This document shows, piece by piece, positions 35,756-44,543 of a stretch of 64,000 nt of DNA. The position numbers and the translations under genes are program-made. The DNA is from an uncultured Clostridia bacterium (GTDB taxonomy: Bacteria > Bacillota > Clostridia > Lachnospirales > Anaerotignaceae): assembly GCA_944384265.1 (NCBI GenBank), contig CALWSR010000004.1:1-64000 (forward strand), given 5' to 3'. Under the pieces are notes generated by a model that made no database searches, was not told where the DNA came from, and saw only the letters and a list, made by a program, of their open reading frames with translations. Numbering within the stretch: the stretch's first letter is position 1; each line of letters opens with the position of its first letter.

Positions 35756-37153
35756 TTGGCATTTTTTGATTTTTTGAAAGGAAAAAAGAAAGAAGAAGCA
35801 AACCAAACAGAAATAAAATCAGAAAATGGTACCATAGAATTAGAGGGCATTGAAGTGGAGCTGCCCAAAACAGAAGAAAATGAGATGAAGCTGGAGCTTT
35901 CTAAAAAGGATAAGCCGGAGGCAGTCAATGCTGCAGTACATAAAGCCATGACATCGGAGGATGTGGAGCTTTATACTGCAACAGGAGGAAAATTGTACGA
36001 AGAAAAAACAGACATAAATCCAAGCCATTCCCAAAAAGAGCCATTCCCACAAATAGATGTACCCCAGCAAAGTGACATAAAACCCAAAACAGCTTCAGAG
36101 CAAGCACCACAGCCAGAAAACTGTGAAAACAATGAGCAAAGGGATTTGCAAAATGAAAGCTTACCATGTCAGCAAAATATGGATGTGGAATGTGACCAGC
36201 CGTCTGAGGATTTACAAACAGAGCAGGAGCCTAAAAAAAAGGGATTTTTTGCAAAGCTCATTGCCGGATTGGACAAAACCAGAAAAAATATATTGGGTGG
36301 CGTGGATACTGTACTGGGGGCTTTTACAAAAATAGATGAAGATTTATTTGAAGAGCTGGAAGAGGTTTTGATTATGGCCGATTTGGGCGTAGAAACCACT
36401 ATGAATATCATTGACAATTTGCGCAAAAGAGTGAAAAAAGAGCATATCACAGACCCACAAGCCATAAGAGGAATGCTGATAGAAGAAATTACAGCCATAT
36501 TGGAGGAAGGGGCAGAGGAGGAGGAAAAACAACCTTCTGGCCCCACTGTGATGCTTGTCATTGGTGTCAATGGTGTGGGAAAAACAACCACCATTGGAAA
36601 GCTTTCCTGTCATTTTAAAGAGCAGGGAAAAACTGTGCTGTTGGGTGCGGCAGATACATTTCGTGCCGCAGCCATTGAACAATTAGAGATTTGGGGACAA
36701 AGGGCAGGCATTGATGTGGTAAAGCATCAGCAAAATTCTGACCCGGCGGCTGTGGTGTTTGATGCTGTCAATGCGGCAAAAAGCAGAAAAATAGATTTGT
36801 TGATATGTGATACAGCAGGAAGGCTCCATAACAAAAAAAATCTTATGGAGGAATTGAAAAAAATAGCCAAGGTCATTGACAGAGAGTATCCTCAGGCCCA
36901 CAAAGAGGTTTATTTGGTGCTGGATGCCACAACAGGGCAAAATGCCATGCAGCAGGCAAAGCTTTTTAAAGAAGCAGCAGACATTACAGGCATTATACTC
37001 ACAAAATTAGACGGTACGGCAAAGGGCGGCATTGTCATTGCAATACAGTCGGAGTTGAAAGTGCCTGTGCGCTATATTGGTGTGGGAGAAGGTATATACG
37101 ATTTACAAAAATTTGATGCAAAAGCATTTGCAAAAGCACTGTTTGGAGAATAA
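35756..37153 (+). CDS. ftsY: Signal recognition particle receptor FtsY
   Basis: FtsY docks SRP-ribosome complexes at the membrane. The 465-residue protein has a long acidic N-terminal A domain (to about residue 155), then the N domain (about 160-255) and the GTPase G domain with GVNGVGKTTTIGKL, DTFRAAAIEQL, CDTAGRLHNK and TKLDGTAKGGI. I prefer TTG 35756 (AGAGGTGG at good distance) over GTG 35747, whose codon lies inside that ribosome-binding sequence. It follows smc by 15 bp and ends at a terminator. Confidence 0.95.
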   Translation: MAFFDFLKGKKKEEANQTEIKSENGTIELEGIEVELPKTEENEMKLELSKKDKPEAVNAAVHKAMTSEDVELYTATGGKLYEEKTDINPSHSQKEPFPQIDVPQQSDIKPKTASEQAPQPENCENNEQRDLQNESLPCQQNMDVECDQPSEDLQTEQEPKKKGFFAKLIAGLDKTRKNILGGVDTVLGAFTKIDEDLFEELEEVLIMADLGVETTMNIIDNLRKRVKKEHITDPQAIRGMLIEEITAILEEGAEEEEKQPSGPTVMLVIGVNGVGKTTTIGKLSCHFKEQGKTVLLGAADTFRAAAIEQLEIWGQRAGIDVVKHQQNSDPAAVVFDAVNAAKSRKIDLLICDTAGRLHNKKNLMEELKKIAKVIDREYPQAHKEVYLVLDATTGQNAMQQAKLFKEAADITGIILTKLDGTAKGGIVIAIQSELKVPVRYIGVGEGIYDLQKFDAKAFAKALFGE

Positions 37154-37159
37154 AAAAAC

Positions 37160-37193
37160 AAAAAGGATACCCCTTGTGGGAGTATCCTTTTTT
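37160..37193 (+). terminator. Terminator after ftsY
   Basis: AAAAAGGATACCCC and GGGAGTATCCTTTTTT pair, followed by T residues. Confidence 0.9.
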
Positions 37194-37280
37194 GTGCCCC
37201 AAAGAAACAAAGGCTTCCTATTGAAATGACAAATGTAATTTGATATACTATTTATGTAGTTGTAGCAAGGAGAGAGTTTT

Positions 37281-37910
37281 ATGACAACGTCTGAAAACCA
37301 ACAAAATACAGAGTATGCTTTTTTGGAAAAATGGAACCGGGGCGGATTTTTATCTCCTTTGTTATGGGGCTTGGTATGAAATATGGACATATGAAATAGC
37401 AGCAGGGGTGTTTTGTGCCTTTGTTTCCATACTGTTTTTGTCAGAAGCGTTTGCCGGCATTGGTTATGCTGGAGCCATATTGGCATTGCGGATTTATTTT
37501 GGAAAAAAAGGAACCATGTTGGCTTGGGAAAGAAAAAAATGGACAAGCAGAGAAAATTTTCTTTCCCGTCAAGAGATGTGGAAGCTTGTGGGAATATGTT
37601 TATTGGTGTTATCTTTGTTTTTACACAGCATTTTGATATACAACGCCATAGCAGAAAAAAGCAGGACGAAGGGTTACTGGAAGAAGCCATGACATCATGG
37701 GAATTTGAACATACTATTACAGGAGAATATGAAATCATATCCCCTTTTTACAGAACAGAAGTGTATAGGATTCCTGAAACAAAGATTTTGGGCGGATTTT
37801 TTTTGGTAGAGCAAAATGGTATGACATATACAGTGTGGATTAAGATAGGCAAAGACGTCAAAAAGACAATTACCATTGATAAAATGGAGGGGAATTATGA
37901 AGACGTTTAA
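37281..37910 (+). pseudogene. Frameshifted membrane protein with repeat module (copy 1)
   Basis: An ATG at 37281 (RBS AAGGAGAGA) opens FLEKWNRGGFLSPLLWGLV, then stops. Homology continues one frame over (YEIWTYEIAAGVFCAF...LFLHSILIYNAIAEK, two or three membrane helices), and then returns to the first frame for EEAMTSWEFEHTITGEYEI and GGFFLVEQNG. Two compensating shifts are needed to join the parts. The N-terminal part looks like a DUF2628-type membrane domain. The C-terminal module recurs in the next two genes. Either a pseudogene or sequencing errors in homopolymers. Confidence 0.6.
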
Positions 37911-38325
37911 GATATGGCTGTTTGCAGCAACTATTTTTTTGGTGATATGTTTGTTTTTACACAGTATACTGCTATGTGTTTCTATAGTAGAAAAAATACA
38001 AGATAGACGGCTGACAAGAGGTCCTGTTGAAATATCATGGGAATTTGAACACGTTTTTACAGAGGAAGATGAAAAACAATGGATGGAAGAAGCCATGGCG
38101 TCGTGGGAATTTGAACATACTATTACAGGAGAATATGAAATCATATCCCCTTTTTACAGAATGGAAACATATATAAGACAGATGACGCCTGAATTAAGGA
38201 TATGGGGCGGTTTTTTTCTGGTAGAATACAATGGTTTTATGTATTCTGTGCATATTCGGCTGGACAAAGACGGCGGCAAAGAAATAGAGATTGTAAACGA
38301 GGGGGAATACTATGGGAACACTTGA
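37897..38325 (+). CDS. Membrane-anchored protein with repeat module (copy 2)
   Basis: The 142-residue protein has one N-terminal membrane helix (IWLFAATIFLVICLFLHSILL) and a soluble module: EEAMASWEFEHTITGEYEI, SPFYRMETYIRQMTPEL, WGGFFLVEYNGFMYSVHIRL. I do not recognise the module. About 60 bp coding for it are nearly identical to copy 1, so duplication is recent. The ATG at 37897 has GGAGGGG upstream and overlaps the end of copy 1. This is the only copy that looks complete. Confidence 0.6.
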   Translation: MKTFKIWLFAATIFLVICLFLHSILLCVSIVEKIQDRRLTRGPVEISWEFEHVFTEEDEKQWMEEAMASWEFEHTITGEYEIISPFYRMETYIRQMTPELRIWGGFFLVEYNGFMYSVHIRLDKDGGKEIEIVNEGEYYGNT

Positions 38326-38647
38326 TATGTACAGAATTGCGGAAATTATTCTTTTTTGTGTGATACTTCTCATTACAAGAGGGATTAACATATATTTACA
38401 AAACAAAAACAACGACAGTGAGCCAAAACAGACTGCTGCAGAAGAAAATAATGAGAGTAAGCAAAAATATGTTTTTACAGAAGAAGACGACAGGAAGTTG
38501 ATGGAGGAAGGCATAGCGTCATCAGAATTTAAACGTGCTTTTATGTGGGATTATAATATTGTATCTCCTTTTTACAGAATGGAGATGTATATCAGAAAAA
38601 TGACACCTGAATTACAGCTTTGGGGCGGTGCTTTTATGGTAGAATAA
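38312..38647 (+). pseudogene. Membrane-anchored protein with repeat module (copy 3, C-terminally broken)
   Basis: The frame of 111 codons starts at ATG 38312 (GAGGGGG upstream), overlapping copy 2. It has one membrane helix (IILFCVILLITRGINIYL), a Gln/Glu/Asn-rich linker, and the module up to WGGAFMVE, where a TAA occurs. The same frame after two stops reads VYIVGVEIAEHGERKIK, matching the missing end of copy 2, so the gene was truncated by nonsense mutations. The shortened product could still be made. Confidence 0.55.
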
Positions 38648-39138
38648 AAGGAGTAGGTATACATAGTGGGTGTTGAGATAGCCGAACATGGTGAGAGAAA
38701 AATCAAAATGAAACCGAACGATTCAGAAATAAAAAATGGCAGAAAAAGCTTGACAATCCAAAACAATGTGATATGATACTTGTGATGAAAAAAGAATATG
38801 GTTTTGTTACATCGGAGGGTGTTTCATACGCTGGATAAGATGGTTGAATATACGACTGTTTTTCCGGCGTTTTTTTCATTAAAAAATACAATTTGATATG
38901 GAGGTGACTGTCAATGCTTTTGTAAAAAAAAAGAAGAATACAATCAATCTGTTGCAGGAAGCAATATTCAGGTATTGTTTATAGAAAAAAATGTTTTGCG
39001 GCCGCAGCAATGAAAAAGGAAACAGCAATATGCAAAGCAAATGGCAGCAAAGACAATTTAAAAAATGGGTTTTGATTCATAAAGCAATAGGCTGATATGA
39101 TAAGCAATAAAAACAACATGAGAAAGAGAGGAAAAAAT
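38648..39138. other. Gap holding the tail of the broken repeat-module gene
   Basis: The first ~100 bp are the decayed 3' end of copy 3. The rest up to the MATE gene shows no gene or clear RNA; a weak stem near 38830-38875 ends in a T run. Confidence 0.5.
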
Positions 39139-40482
39139 ATGAATGAAATGGATTTGACACAGGGAAAAATTGGAAAAGCATTGCTGCAGTTTTCCATTCC
39201 CTTTTTGCTGGCAAGTCTGTTGCAGGCTTTTTATGGTGCAGTGGATTTATTTGTGGTGGGGCAGTTTTCCAGCTCCTCGGGCGTATCTGCTGTGGCAACA
39301 GGAAGTCAAGTGATGCAGACATTGACAGGTGTGATACTGGGCATTTCCACAGGAAGCACCATACTGATAGGACAATATTTGGGAGCAAAAAAGCAAGCTC
39401 AGATTGCACAAACCATTGGTACAGCCATTTGTATTTTTACAATATTTGCATTTTGTTTTACTGTGATTATGACATTATTGACGCCTACATTGGCAAATGT
39501 GATGCATACGCCTGCGGAGGCCATGGAGGAAACAAAGCAATATATTTTTATTTGCTCTTTGGGCATTCCATTTATAATAGGATATAATGCAGTCAGTGGT
39601 GTTTTTAGAGGCTTGGGGGATTCCAAAACGCCTTTGGTGTTGGTAACCATTGCCTGTGCCATCAATGTAATGGGAGATTTGATATTGGTGGCAGTGTTTC
39701 ATATGGGAGCGGCAGGGGCGGCTGTGGCCACATCTGTTTCTCAGGGGGTCAGCTTTTTGCTGGCTGTCATCTATTTGAAAAAAAGAGGGTTTTCATTTCC
39801 CTTTAGCAGAAAAAATATAAAATTGGATACCAAAAAAGCAAAACAGATTTTTACATTGGGACTGCCCATTGCATTACAGGATGGCTTGGTCAATATTTCC
39901 TTTTTGATGATTACAGCCATCATCAATACAATGGGGCTGACGGCCTCTGCTTCTGTTGGCGTTGTGGAAAAAATCATTGTTTTTGCCATGCTGCCCTCAC
40001 AGGCATTTGCCTCTGCCGTGGCAGTGATGACAGCCCAAAACATGGGGGCAAACAAGCCCCAAAGAGCCAAAAAGGGATTATATACAGCCATTTCTATGGC
40101 ATTGGTATTTGGTGTTTCCTTCTTTTTGTATGCGCAGATAGATTCCAGCCAATTTGTGTCACTGTTTACAAAAGACAGTGCCGTTATGGAAATGAGTCAG
40201 CTTTATTTAAAATCATACAGCTGGGACTGCATACTGATTTGTTTTTTGTTTTCGCTCAATTCTTTTTTCAGCGGCTGCGGACGGTCCTTGTTTGCTATGA
40301 TACATAGCTTGATTGCCACATTTTTGGTGCGCATTCCCGGTTCTTATTTTTTAAGCAGAATGGAAGAGGCCACATTGTATGAAATTGGATTTGCTGCACC
40401 CATGGCCACCATACTTTCCCTTATCATTTGTTTTGTTTATTTCAAAAAAGGAGTATGGCAAAAAATGACTGTTTCCTCCTAA
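39139..40482 (+). CDS. MATE-family multidrug/toxin efflux transporter
   Basis: The 447-residue protein has twelve hydrophobic segments and typical MATE blocks: LLQFSIPFLLASLLQAFYGAVD, FVVGQFSSSSGVSAVATGSQ, and the mirrored half from LGLPIALQDGLVNISFLMI. MATE pumps use Na+ or H+ gradients to expel drugs or metabolites. The ATG 39139 is chosen (GAGAGGA). No regulator adjoins it; the downstream ylxM has its own promoter. Confidence 0.88.
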   Translation: MNEMDLTQGKIGKALLQFSIPFLLASLLQAFYGAVDLFVVGQFSSSSGVSAVATGSQVMQTLTGVILGISTGSTILIGQYLGAKKQAQIAQTIGTAICIFTIFAFCFTVIMTLLTPTLANVMHTPAEAMEETKQYIFICSLGIPFIIGYNAVSGVFRGLGDSKTPLVLVTIACAINVMGDLILVAVFHMGAAGAAVATSVSQGVSFLLAVIYLKKRGFSFPFSRKNIKLDTKKAKQIFTLGLPIALQDGLVNISFLMITAIINTMGLTASASVGVVEKIIVFAMLPSQAFASAVAVMTAQNMGANKPQRAKKGLYTAISMALVFGVSFFLYAQIDSSQFVSLFTKDSAVMEMSQLYLKSYSWDCILICFLFSLNSFFSGCGRSLFAMIHSLIATFLVRIPGSYFLSRMEEATLYEIGFAAPMATILSLIICFVYFKKGVWQKMTVSS

Positions 40483-40510
40483 AAAAAATTGCTGTGTAAA
40501 GCAAAAATAC

Positions 40511-40539
40511 TTGACAAAGCTTTTGAAATATTGTAGACT
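40511..40539 (+). promoter_or_regulatory. Promoter of the ylxM-ffh-rpsP unit
   Basis: TTGACA (40511-40516) and TAGACT (40534-40539) are 17 bp apart. The phrase GTAAAGCAAAAATACTT occurs on both sides (near 40497 and 40548), a 17-bp direct repeat that could be an operator. Confidence 0.75.
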
Positions 40540-40589
40540 ACTTCAGGTAAAGCAAAAATACTTTACAGCCTGATATGGGAGCGAGCAAT

Positions 40590-40943
40590 ATGGATGAATT
40601 ATTACAGTCAGCATTGCTTTATGATTTTTATGGAGAGCTGCTGACCCAAAAGCAAAAGCAGGTGTATGAGCTATATCATCAAAACGACTGGTCACTTTCG
40701 GAGATTGCACAGGAGCTTTCCATCAGTCGACAGGCTGTTCGTGACCAGCTGAAAAGAACAGAAAAAATATTGCAGGAATATGAAAAAAAACTGCAGTTGG
40801 TTTCCATGTTCTTAGAGCAAAAAAAAGCGCTTTGGCATATCACAAGCATCATTGCGGAAATAAAAAGAGAAGAAAATCTTTCTTTTTCATCTCAAAAAAA
40901 GATTGAAACCATTGAAAAAATTGCCGATGAAATCATAGGCTGA
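40590..40943 (+). CDS. ylxM: YlxM, SRP-associated DNA-binding-like protein
   Basis: The 117-residue protein has a sigma-70 region 4-like helix-turn-helix (LLTQKQKQVYELYHQNDWSLSEIAQELSISRQAVRDQLKR, quoted in part: SLSEIAQELSISRQAV) and a helical tail. YlxM proteins are encoded next to ffh and can stimulate SRP function in streptococci. I choose ATG 40590 (GGGAG upstream) over 40575. It precedes ffh by 16 bp. Confidence 0.9.
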   Translation: MDELLQSALLYDFYGELLTQKQKQVYELYHQNDWSLSEIAQELSISRQAVRDQLKRTEKILQEYEKKLQLVSMFLEQKKALWHITSIIAEIKREENLSFSSQKKIETIEKIADEIIG

Positions 40944-40959
40944 ATAAAGGAGAAAGCAT

Positions 40960-42303
40960 ATGGCATTTGAAAGCCTTTCCAATAAATTGCAGGAAGTATT
41001 TAAACAGCTCAGAAGCAAAGGAAAGCTCACAGAGGATGATGTGAAGGCTGCCATGAGAGAGGTTAAAATTGCATTGCTGGAAGCAGATGTCAATTTTAAA
41101 ATTGTAAAGCAGTTTATCAAAAAAGTGACACAAAGAGCTGTGGGTACAGAAGTGCTGGAGGGATTGAACCCCGGCCAGCAGGTGATTAAAATTGTAAATG
41201 AGGAACTCATTGATTTGATGGGAAGCACCCAAAGCAAGCTGACATTTGCAAACAGGCCTCCCACAATATACATGATGGTGGGGTTGCAGGGCGCCGGCAA
41301 AACAACAAGCAGCGGAAAGCTGGCAGGTCTTTTGCGAAAGCAAGGAAAAAATCCTCTTTTGGTGGCCTGTGATATATATCGTCCTGCGGCAATCAAACAG
41401 CTTCAGGTGGTTGGCAAAACATACAATATCCCTGTGTTTGAAATGGGTGATACAGTCAGCCCCGTTGCAATTTCTCAAAAGGCATTGGAGTATGCCGCAG
41501 AGCAAAAGCATGATGTCATACTCATTGACACAGCAGGCCGTCTGCATATCAATGAAGAATTGATGCAAGAGCTGAAAAACATCAAAACGGCAGTCCGTCC
41601 CCAAGAAATACTCCTTGTGGTGGATGCTATGACAGGACAGGATGCTGTGACAGTGGCAGAAAGCTTTGACAGCCAGCTGGGCATTGACGGCATTATACTG
41701 ACAAAATTAGATGGCGATGCCAGAGGCGGCGCCGCACTTTCTGTAAGAAGTGTGACAAATAAGCCTATCAAATACATTGGCATGGGAGAAAAAATGGAGG
41801 ATTTGGAGCCGTTTTATCCCGACCGCATGGCCTCCCGTATACTTGGCATGGGAGATGTGCTTTCATTGATTGAAAAAGCACAGCAGAATTTTGACGAGAA
41901 ACAAGCCATGGAGCTGCAAAAGAAAATGCGTGAAAATGATTTTACATTGGACGATTTTTTGGAGCAGATGCAGCAAGTAAAAAAAATGGGACCCATCAAG
42001 GATTTGCTAGGCATGATTCCCGGCATGAGCCAAATCAATATGGAGGCCCTCAACCAAGTTGACCCGGCAAAGGAAATGAGCCGTACAGAGGCCATTATAC
42101 AATCCATGACAAAAGAGGAAAGAGCAAATCCGGCCATATTAAACGGCCCAAGAAAAAAACGCATTGCCAACGGCTGCGGCAGAAGCATTGCCGATGTCAA
42201 TCGTTTGCTCAAGCAGTTTGAAGAGCTGAAAAAAATGATGAAGCAAATGAATGATATACAAAAGGGCAGAAAAGGGAAATTCAAAATTCCTTTTTTTAGA
42301 TAA
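40960..42303 (+). CDS. ffh: Signal recognition particle protein Ffh
   Basis: Ffh binds SRP RNA and signal sequences on the ribosome and delivers them to FtsY. The 447-residue protein has the N domain, the G domain with GLQGAGKTTSSGKLA, DIYRPAAIKQL, IDTAGRLHIN and TKLDGDARGGAAL, and the Met-rich M domain with GMIPGM, and the RNA-binding region RKKRIANGCGRSIADVN. The length is normal. The ATG has AAAGGAGA upstream. Confidence 0.97.
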   Translation: MAFESLSNKLQEVFKQLRSKGKLTEDDVKAAMREVKIALLEADVNFKIVKQFIKKVTQRAVGTEVLEGLNPGQQVIKIVNEELIDLMGSTQSKLTFANRPPTIYMMVGLQGAGKTTSSGKLAGLLRKQGKNPLLVACDIYRPAAIKQLQVVGKTYNIPVFEMGDTVSPVAISQKALEYAAEQKHDVILIDTAGRLHINEELMQELKNIKTAVRPQEILLVVDAMTGQDAVTVAESFDSQLGIDGIILTKLDGDARGGAALSVRSVTNKPIKYIGMGEKMEDLEPFYPDRMASRILGMGDVLSLIEKAQQNFDEKQAMELQKKMRENDFTLDDFLEQMQQVKKMGPIKDLLGMIPGMSQINMEALNQVDPAKEMSRTEAIIQSMTKEERANPAILNGPRKKRIANGCGRSIADVNRLLKQFEELKKMMKQMNDIQKGRKGKFKIPFFR

Positions 42304-42336
42304 ATTTGCCAGTAAGAAACATAGGAGGTGAAAAAA

Positions 42337-42585
42337 ATGGCAGTAAGAATTAGATTGAAAAGATTAGGTGCAAAAAAGGCTCCATTTTATAGAATTGTTG
42401 TTGCAGATTCCAGAACATCAAGAAATGGTAAGTCTATCGCAGAAATTGGTTATTTTGACCCTACAAAAGAACCAAATGTGTTGAAAGTAGATGCTGAGGA
42501 AGCAAAAAAATGGTTGTCTACGGGGGCACAGCCTTCTGATACAGCAAAAGCACTGTTGAAAAAAGCTGGTGTAATCGGTGAATGA
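42337..42585 (+). CDS. rpsP: 30S ribosomal protein S16
   Basis: The 82-residue protein begins [26 protein letters not shown], the standard S16 start, and contains [13 protein letters not shown]. The ATG at 42337 lies behind a perfect AGGAGGTG; an in-frame GTG nearer that sequence is part of the RBS. S16 is an early 30S assembly protein. Its position between ffh and khpA is conserved. Confidence 0.96.
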   Translation: MAVRIRLKRLGAKKAPFYRIVVADSRTSRNGKSIAEIGYFDPTKEPNVLKVDAEEAKKWLSTGAQPSDTAKALLKKAGVIGE

Positions 42586-42608
42586 TTCCGAAACAGGGGG
42601 TTTTTTTG

Positions 42609-42839
42609 ATGAAAGACTTATTGGAAGTCATTGCAAAAAATCTTGTGGATTACCCTGAAAAGGTTACAGTCAAAGAGGTACAGGGGGAATATTCCATGAT
42701 ACTGGAGCTGCACGTGGCTCCGGAGGATATGGGAAAAGTGATTGGAAAGCAGGGCAGAATTGCAAAAGCCATTCGTACTGTTGTAAAAGCAGCTGCTATC
42801 CATGAAGACAAGAGAGTTGTAATTGAAATTGTGCAGTAA
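42609..42839 (+). CDS. khpA: KH-domain RNA-binding protein KhpA
   Basis: The 76-residue protein is a single KH domain with the GKVIGKQGRIAKAIRTVV loop (GxxG motif, RNA contact). KhpA, with KhpB, binds many RNAs and affects cell elongation and division in Gram-positive bacteria. ATG 42609 is preceded by GGGGG. A terminator follows, separating it from rimM. Confidence 0.94.
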   Translation: MKDLLEVIAKNLVDYPEKVTVKEVQGEYSMILELHVAPEDMGKVIGKQGRIAKAIRTVVKAAAIHEDKRVVIEIVQ

Positions 42840-42847
42840 TCAAATAG

Positions 42848-42877
42848 GCACAGGGAATTTCCCTGTGCTCATTTTTA
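42848..42877 (+). terminator. Terminator after khpA
   Basis: GCACAGGGAA and TTCCCTGTGC form a perfect stem, followed by TCATTTTT. Confidence 0.88.
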
Positions 42878-43362
42878 TATCAAGTAATCATATTTTTATG
42901 GCAAGGGTGTTTTGGTTTATATAGTATCATCCTTGTATAATTTTTGAAATACAATAGAAAACAGCAAAAAAATATGGAATTTTGTGTTATACTTTATTCA
43001 GAATCAAAACGATTTTTAAAAAAAAGAAATACCATTTTTGATACAATGCCATGAAAAAATATGGTATCATTTCCTATGGATGTAAAAAAATGGAAAATAT
43101 AACGGATGTTTGATATATAGCTTGGCTGTACACAAATGGGGGCAGCCCAAGCTGGTATGGCAATAAAGAGCAAAAAGAGGAACAAAAAAAGGATGAAGAT
43201 ATGGTATCCACAAATGAAAAAAGGCTGTGGTATGCAGCCAATGCTTTGTGACCATTATCCATATTTTATCATAAAAAATATAAAAATCATTATGTATAAG
43301 CAATGATTTTATAAATGATAATAAAAAGTAATTGCAGCAAATAAGAATAAAAGAGGTGTAGT
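42878..43362. other. Gap between khpA and rimM
   Basis: This 485-bp stretch separates genes that are usually contiguous. It has phrases resembling the leader-repeat family only weakly (GAAAAAATATGGTATCAT near 43051) and a strong AAAATCATT/AATGATTTT hairpin near 43283-43312 before rimM. I see no gene. Confidence 0.45.
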
Positions 43363-43872
43363 ATGCAGCATTGTTTTGAAATTGGAAAAATAGCAGGTAC
43401 CCATGGCATTAAAGGAACATTGAGGGTATTTCCCACAACAGACGACCCTTCCCGTTTTGAACTGCTCCATGAAATTATCATAGAAAACAGAGGAAAACAG
43501 CAAACCTTTCATATAGAAAAAATTGCATATCATAAAAAATTTGTGCTGGTAACGGTAAAGGAACTAAAAGACATCAATGAAGCAGAGCTTTATAAGGGGG
43601 CGTCCATTTGGATTCCTGAAGAACAGGGACTTCCTTTGGAAGAAAATGAATATTATATGCGGGATTTATACGGCTTGCAGGTGGTGACAGAACAGGGCGA
43701 GGTGCTGGGAGAGCTGGCAGACATTTTTCGGACAGGAGCCAATGATGTTTATGCTGTCAGAAAACAAGGAGAAAAGGATTTGCTGATTCCTGCCATCAAG
43801 CAGTGTATTTTATCAGTAGACATTGCAAATGGTAAAATGGTTGTAAAATTATTGAAAGGATTGAAAGAATGA
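43363..43872 (+). CDS. rimM: Ribosome maturation factor RimM
   Basis: RimM assists maturation of the 30S head, binding S19. The 169-residue protein has the N-terminal barrel (FEIGKIAGTHGIKGTLRVFP) and the C-terminal PRC barrel (EYYMRDLYGLQVVTEQGEVLG to LLIPAIKQCILSVDI). The ATG has AAGAGGTG upstream and the stop overlaps trmD by four bases. Confidence 0.95.
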   Translation: MQHCFEIGKIAGTHGIKGTLRVFPTTDDPSRFELLHEIIIENRGKQQTFHIEKIAYHKKFVLVTVKELKDINEAELYKGASIWIPEEQGLPLEENEYYMRDLYGLQVVTEQGEVLGELADIFRTGANDVYAVRKQGEKDLLIPAIKQCILSVDIANGKMVVKLLKGLKE

Positions 43873-44543
43873 AACAGTACACTGTTTTGACATTATTTCC
43901 TGAAATGGTGTTGCAGGCTTTTTCTCACAGCATTTTGTGCAGAGCCCAAAAACAAGGATATATTGCCATAAATGCTGTCAATATAAGAGATTTTTCTAAA
44001 AATAAACAAAAGCACGTGGATGATTATCCCTATGGAGGAGGGCCGGGAATGGTGATGCAGGCCCAGCCCATATATGACGCTTATCAAAGCATACCCTGTG
44101 AAAAAAGAGGGCGTATGATATATTTATCTCCTCAGGGAAAAAGATTTACACAAGACATTGCAAAACAGCTCTCTCAAGAAGAAAATATTGTGTTTCTTTG
44201 CGGACACTATGAAGGTGTGGATGAAAGAGTATTGGAAGAGCTGAATGCAGAGGAGCTTTCTTTGGGAGATTTTGTTTTGACCGGTGGAGAAATTGCCGCC
44301 ATTGCCATCATTGATGCTGTTGCCAGACTTGTGCCGGGGGTGCTGGCAAAGGAAGCCTCCTTTGAGGAGGAAAGCTTTTGGGAAGGACTTTTAGAATATC
44401 CCCAGTATACAAGGCCTCCTGTGTTTATGGGAAGAAGTGTGCCTGAGGTATTGCTTTCAGGGCATCATGGAAACATTGCAAAATGGAGAAGGCAGCAGTC
44501 TGTTTTGAGAACAAAACAAAAAAGGCCTGATTTGCTTCAGTGA
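43869..44543 (+). CDS. trmD: tRNA (guanine-37-N1)-methyltransferase
   Basis: TrmD methylates G37 of tRNAs and prevents frameshifts. The 224-residue protein has the trefoil-knot SAM site (IVFLCGHYEGVDERVLE, SLGDFVLTGGEIAAI), the early DDYPYGGGPGMV and the C-terminal PVFMGRSVPEVLLSGHHGNI. It is a little short at the C-terminus compared with many homologues. The expected downstream rplS is absent. Confidence 0.96.
   Translation: MKQYTVLTLFPEMVLQAFSHSILCRAQKQGYIAINAVNIRDFSKNKQKHVDDYPYGGGPGMVMQAQPIYDAYQSIPCEKRGRMIYLSPQGKRFTQDIAKQLSQEENIVFLCGHYEGVDERVLEELNAEELSLGDFVLTGGEIAAIAIIDAVARLVPGVLAKEASFEEESFWEGLLEYPQYTRPPVFMGRSVPEVLLSGHHGNIAKWRRQQSVLRTKQKRPDLLQ

Noticed and set aside
43035-43362. Possible further copy of the leader-like repeat before rimM
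   Set aside because: Only short phrases match; the 3' hairpin is unrelated in sequence, so I did not count it as a copy.
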